A stretch of 64,000 bases of DNA from assembly GCA_965234365.1 (NCBI GenBank), contig OZ248345.1:620001-684000 (forward strand), written 5' to 3'. This document shows, piece by piece, positions 63,019 through 64,000 of this stretch (position 1 is its first letter; each line of letters starts with the position of its first letter). The position numbers and the translations under genes were made by a program. Under the pieces are notes generated by a model. The model saw only the letters and a list, made by a program, of their open reading frames with translations. It made no database searches and was not told where the DNA came from. The stretch is from Planktophila grossartii. Lineage in GTDB: Bacteria > Actinomycetota > Actinomycetes > Nanopelagicales > Nanopelagicaceae.

Positions 63019-64000
63019 ACGTTCATATCTAGAAGAAATTTCCATTCGAAATCTCGGAATTATCGAGCAATCCGAGCTCGAACTTGGCCGTGGACTCAAT
63101 GTTCTCACCGGTGAAACAGGTGCCGGAAAGACAATGATCCTCACCGCTCTCAGCCTGGTGCTTGGCGGTAAGAGCGATAGCTCTCTTGTGCGACATGGCT
63201 CTGAACGGCTCGTAGCAACAGCGCAATTTTCCATCACTCAAGATTCAAAAGATCGACTCGATGATATTGGTGCAGAAGTAGATGGCTCTTCCCTCATTGT
63301 TACTCGCACCGTCAATAGCGATGGAAAGAGCAAAGCTTCATGCGGGGGAGTAACAGTTCCAGCAGGCACTCTCGCCGATGTCACCGAACCACTCATTGAG
63401 ATTCACGGACAATCTGCCAACTCTCAGATTGTAAAACCTGCCCGTCAGCGCGAACTTCTCGATCGTTTTGGTGGAACGGCAATTGCCTCTGCTCTCACCG
63501 AGTATCAAGAGAAATATTCTCAATACCTCGAACTGAAGGATCGAATTAAAGCGATGAAAGCATCCGCCAATAAGCGCGATGGTGAAATCGCTGAACTTCA
63601 GGAATTTCTTGCTGCATGGGTAAAACTCAAAGCGGTTCGCAATGAGCCATCTGCAGTTGAAGATGAAATCAAGCGACTTTCCAGTGTCGAAGATTTACGT
63701 ATCGCATCCAGTGGCGCCCTTTCAGCTCTCGACTCCGAAGAGTCAGGCGCGCTCACACTTCTCCACTCTGCTCGCAGATTCCTGGATGCGGCAAAAGGTA
63801 AGGATTCACGCTTAGAAGAGATAGCAGAACGAGTCGCCGAATCTCTCTTCATCCTTGACGATGCCTCAACGGATCTCGCTTCCTATGCGACCGGACTTGA
63901 AGCAGACCCTGAACGGTTAGATACCTTGCAGAACCGAAAAGCCGAACTCAACCTCTTCATCAAACGTTGGGGTGGCGCAGGAACTGCCGATGACGAACTT
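63011..64000 (+). CDS. recN: DNA repair protein RecN (3' end outside window)
   Basis: The first 330 codons of an SMC-like ATPase acting in double-strand break repair. The GTG at 63011 is followed by LEEISIRNLGIIEQSELEL and Walker A LTGETGAGKTMI near residue 35, then IEIHGQSANSQI. The coiled-coil region begins near residue 150. The frame stays open to the last base. It overlaps nadK by 8 nt. Confidence 0.94.
   Translation, partial: MSERSYLEEISIRNLGIIEQSELELGRGLNVLTGETGAGKTMILTALSLVLGGKSDSSLVRHGSERLVATAQFSITQDSKDRLDDIGAEVDGSSLIVTRTVNSDGKSKASCGGVTVPAGTLADVTEPLIEIHGQSANSQIVKPARQRELLDRFGGTAIASALTEYQEKYSQYLELKDRIKAMKASANKRDGEIAELQEFLAAWVKLKAVRNEPSAVEDEIKRLSSVEDLRIASSGALSALDSEESGALTLLHSARRFLDAAKGKDSRLEEIAERVAESLFILDDASTDLASYATGLEADPERLDTLQNRKAELNLFIKRWGGAGTADDEL

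Overview
The window is a stretch of core chromosome from an actinobacterium with unusually balanced base composition and very tight gene packing. Actinobacterial markers are RbpA, WhiA, a PdtaR-type ANTAR regulator, an InhA-type enoyl reductase, a DUF3099 protein, four-domain ribosomal protein S1, a SufR-led suf operon containing a Rieske protein, and a 23S rRNA about 190 nt longer than that of E. coli, as expected from the actinobacterial domain III insertion. Most neighbours overlap by 1-11 nt or are under 30 nt apart, and many start codons sit only 6-11 nt after a -10-like hexamer. The combination fits a streamlined free-living lineage such as the freshwater acI group (Nanopelagicales), but that placement is an inference; the 16S gene here would settle it. 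I saw no mobile elements, CRISPR arrays, phage genes or tRNA genes.

Layout: 1-5.4 kb, the end of an ANTAR response regulator and a branched-chain amino acid ABC importer. 5.4-11.2 kb, a thioesterase, polA, an MFS transporter and rpsA. 11.3-18.8 kb, coaE and the full nucleotide excision repair set uvrB-uvrA-uvrC. 18.8-25.4 kb, rapZ-yvcK-whiA, the glycolytic unit gap-pgk-tpiA, secG and rbpA. 25.4-29.9 kb (minus strand), ctaA-tkt-pgi. 30-36.3 kb, the sufR-B-D-Rieske-C-S-U-T iron-sulfur assembly operon. 36.3-39.1 kb, an ABC exporter facing SURF1 and DUF3099 genes. 39.1-46.3 kb, fabG-fabI, infC-rpmI-rplT, an rRNA methyltransferase and pheS-pheT. 46.3-53.7 kb, argC-J-B-D-R-H and tyrS. 53.7-59.3 kb, a complete 16S-23S-5S rRNA operon with two promoters. 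59.4-64 kb, a TPR protein, a small OB-fold protein, a BMFP-like protein with a lysine-rich tail, a 49-residue protein, tlyA, nadK and the start of recN.

The gene order follows that known from Mycobacterium and Streptomyces, with losses: tal, zwf, opcA and pgl are not beside tkt, and argF and argG are missing from the arg cluster. The most interesting signals are regulatory: an ATC start codon for infC behind a good Shine-Dalgarno; a long terminator-like hairpin inside the first codons of the methyltransferase gene after rplT; a 17-bp UUCG hairpin between the binding-protein and permease genes; paired ARG boxes before argC together with an ArgB that lacks the arginine-sensing N-terminal helix; apparently widespread leaderless starts; and mutually exclusive RNA structures flanking 23S. 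I did not find a wholly new multi-gene system.
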